DNA from: Anaerolineae bacterium
Lineage (GTDB): Bacteria > Chloroflexota > Anaerolineae > Anaerolineales > Villigracilaceae
DNA: 6,435 bases
Reading direction: 5' to 3'
Assembly (NCBI GenBank): GCA_003158885.1
Contig: PMLN01000236.1
Coordinates: 1 to 6,435, forward strand
The position numbers and the translations under genes are program-made. This document shows, piece after piece, positions 5,760 to 6,435 of this stretch; the first letter of the stretch is position 1, and the number at the start of each line of letters is the position of its first letter. The notes below the pieces were generated by a model, which was not told the DNA's origin, ran no database searches, and saw only the letters and a program-made list of their open reading frames with translations.

Positions 5760-5769
5760 TGCCGCTTGA
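5760..5769. repeat. Right, degraded target-site duplication of element B
   Basis: TGCCGCTTGA is the 8/10 partner of 5547-5556. From here to the methyltransferase stop (5770-5817) the DNA is AT-rich, with only a 6-bp hairpin (5785-5802). Confidence 0.5.
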
Positions 5770-5817
5770 TCCATTATTCAATAAATATCCCGCTTTGGAT
5801 ATATCTTGACTCATTCT

Positions 5818-6435
5818 TCATGACTTGGTCGCCAAAATGACCATCACGCTGCTTGCTTGTATTTCCAGCTCGCGCACCTCAACGTTAAATCCGGCTTGTT
5901 TCAGCGGCTCGACCGCGCGCTTTCCGATCACTTCCCGGATATTACGCGGAGTTTCACCTGTGATCCGGAATAACCAGGCCGCGGCTCTATCCAAAAGTTT
6001 GCGCCCCACGATCCACGCCGCGGGCACCAGGATGAAGCGTCCATCCCCGCGCAGAACGCGGTGGATGCCGGATAGCGTATCGGGGTCAAAGATATAGTCC
6101 GAGGGAAAGGTTGAAATGACGGAATCGAATTCCGCCTCGGGGAAGGGCAGCGCTTGTGCGAGTCCGCGTACGAGCTTGATGGCCTGACGGTCCGTCTTTT
6201 CAAGGCGGTGTTTTGCCAGGCGTATCATCTGCGTGGATTCGTCCAGACCGATGGAGCAATAATTCTGTTCTTGTAATAAACGTTGAAGATGGCCCGGGCC
6301 GTGGCCGATCTCCAATATTTTCGTCCCGCGCACAAACGGCAGCACCGTTCGTATCCAACTGTTCCATCTCCCAATGGATACGACCGCCGCCACGAAATCA
6401 TAGGTCCAGGCCAGGGAATGATAAAAATGATGGAA
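5818..6435 (-). CDS. Class I SAM-dependent methyltransferase (N-terminus outside the window)
   Basis: The frame stays open from the TGA at 5818-5820 to the right edge, giving 205 residues without a true start. A GTG at 6393 would be a possible internal start, but the 14 residues before it (FHHFYHSLAWTYDF) read as real protein and resemble the N-termini of related methyltransferases, so the gene probably begins beyond 6435. In visible numbering the SAM-binding motif I is ILEIGHGPGH (40-49), the acidic residue that contacts the ribose is D65 (IGLDES), and motif IV-like FDSVISTF is at 103-110, followed by LRGDGRFILVPA. This fold matches the methyltransferase type 11/UbiE-like group, which methylates small molecules or lipids. 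The substrate cannot be told. It is followed by element B and has no visible operon partner. Confidence 0.85.
   Translation of the reverse strand, partial: FHHFYHSLAWTYDFVAAVVSIGRWNSWIRTVLPFVRGTKILEIGHGPGHLQRLLQEQNYCSIGLDESTQMIRLAKHRLEKTDRQAIKLVRGLAQALPFPEAEFDSVISTFPSDYIFDPDTLSGIHRVLRGDGRFILVPAAWIVGRKLLDRAAAWLFRITGETPRNIREVIGKRAVEPLKQAGFNVEVRELEIQASSVMVILATKS

Noticed and set aside
5785..5802. Possible terminator behind the methyltransferase (ATATCC/GGATAT hairpin)
   Set aside because: The stem is 6 bp, AT-rich, and no T-run follows on the minus strand.

Overview
The window (about 50% G+C by eye) looks like chromosomal DNA from a free-living bacterium. Gene content and the style of the proteins, such as the N-terminal pattern of the last methyltransferase and the intergenic repeats, suggest a Chloroflexota/Anaerolineae-type genome. 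That placement is recalled family resemblance, not a search, and is only moderately likely. All complete genes lie on the minus strand. Only the tail of uvrB, at the left edge, is on the plus strand.

Layout from left to right: the 3' end of uvrB (1-306, +); a minus-strand metal-homeostasis cluster read right to left, with a DtxR/MntR-type repressor (4460-3783), an Nramp-type Mn/Fe importer (3773-2478), a two-domain universal stress protein (2473-1574) and a membrane-bound ferritin-like/VIT1 fusion (1485-319); an intergenic stretch (4461-4831) with the cluster promoter, overlapping operator palindromes and a small TIR element; a hemolysin III/PAQR-type membrane protein (5482-4832); a second intergenic stretch (5483-5817) with a second copy of the TIR element; and a class I SAM methyltransferase (5818 to the right edge) whose true N-terminus lies outside the window.

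The first three cluster genes are 9 and 4 bp apart and almost certainly co-transcribed. A near-consensus sigma70 promoter (TTGACG, 17 bp, TATAAT) precedes the repressor, and an 18-bp DtxR-type palindrome lies on the predicted transcription start. This points to a metal-responsive autoregulated operon: the loaded repressor shuts off itself and the importer. The ferritin/VIT1 gene follows after 88 bp with its own good Shine-Dalgarno. Homologues of that protein export or sequester iron, so the locus pairs uptake with efflux/storage plus a stress protein.

The least expected structure is a pair of non-autonomous, MITE-like elements (185 and about 203 bp). They share terminal inverted repeats (ATGG-Y-TTTCTCAAA) and are flanked by 10-bp target duplications, perfect for the left copy and 8/10 for the right. 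They sit on either side of the hemolysin III gene, and the left copy ends just upstream of the metal operon promoter. I see no CRISPR array, tRNA or rRNA.
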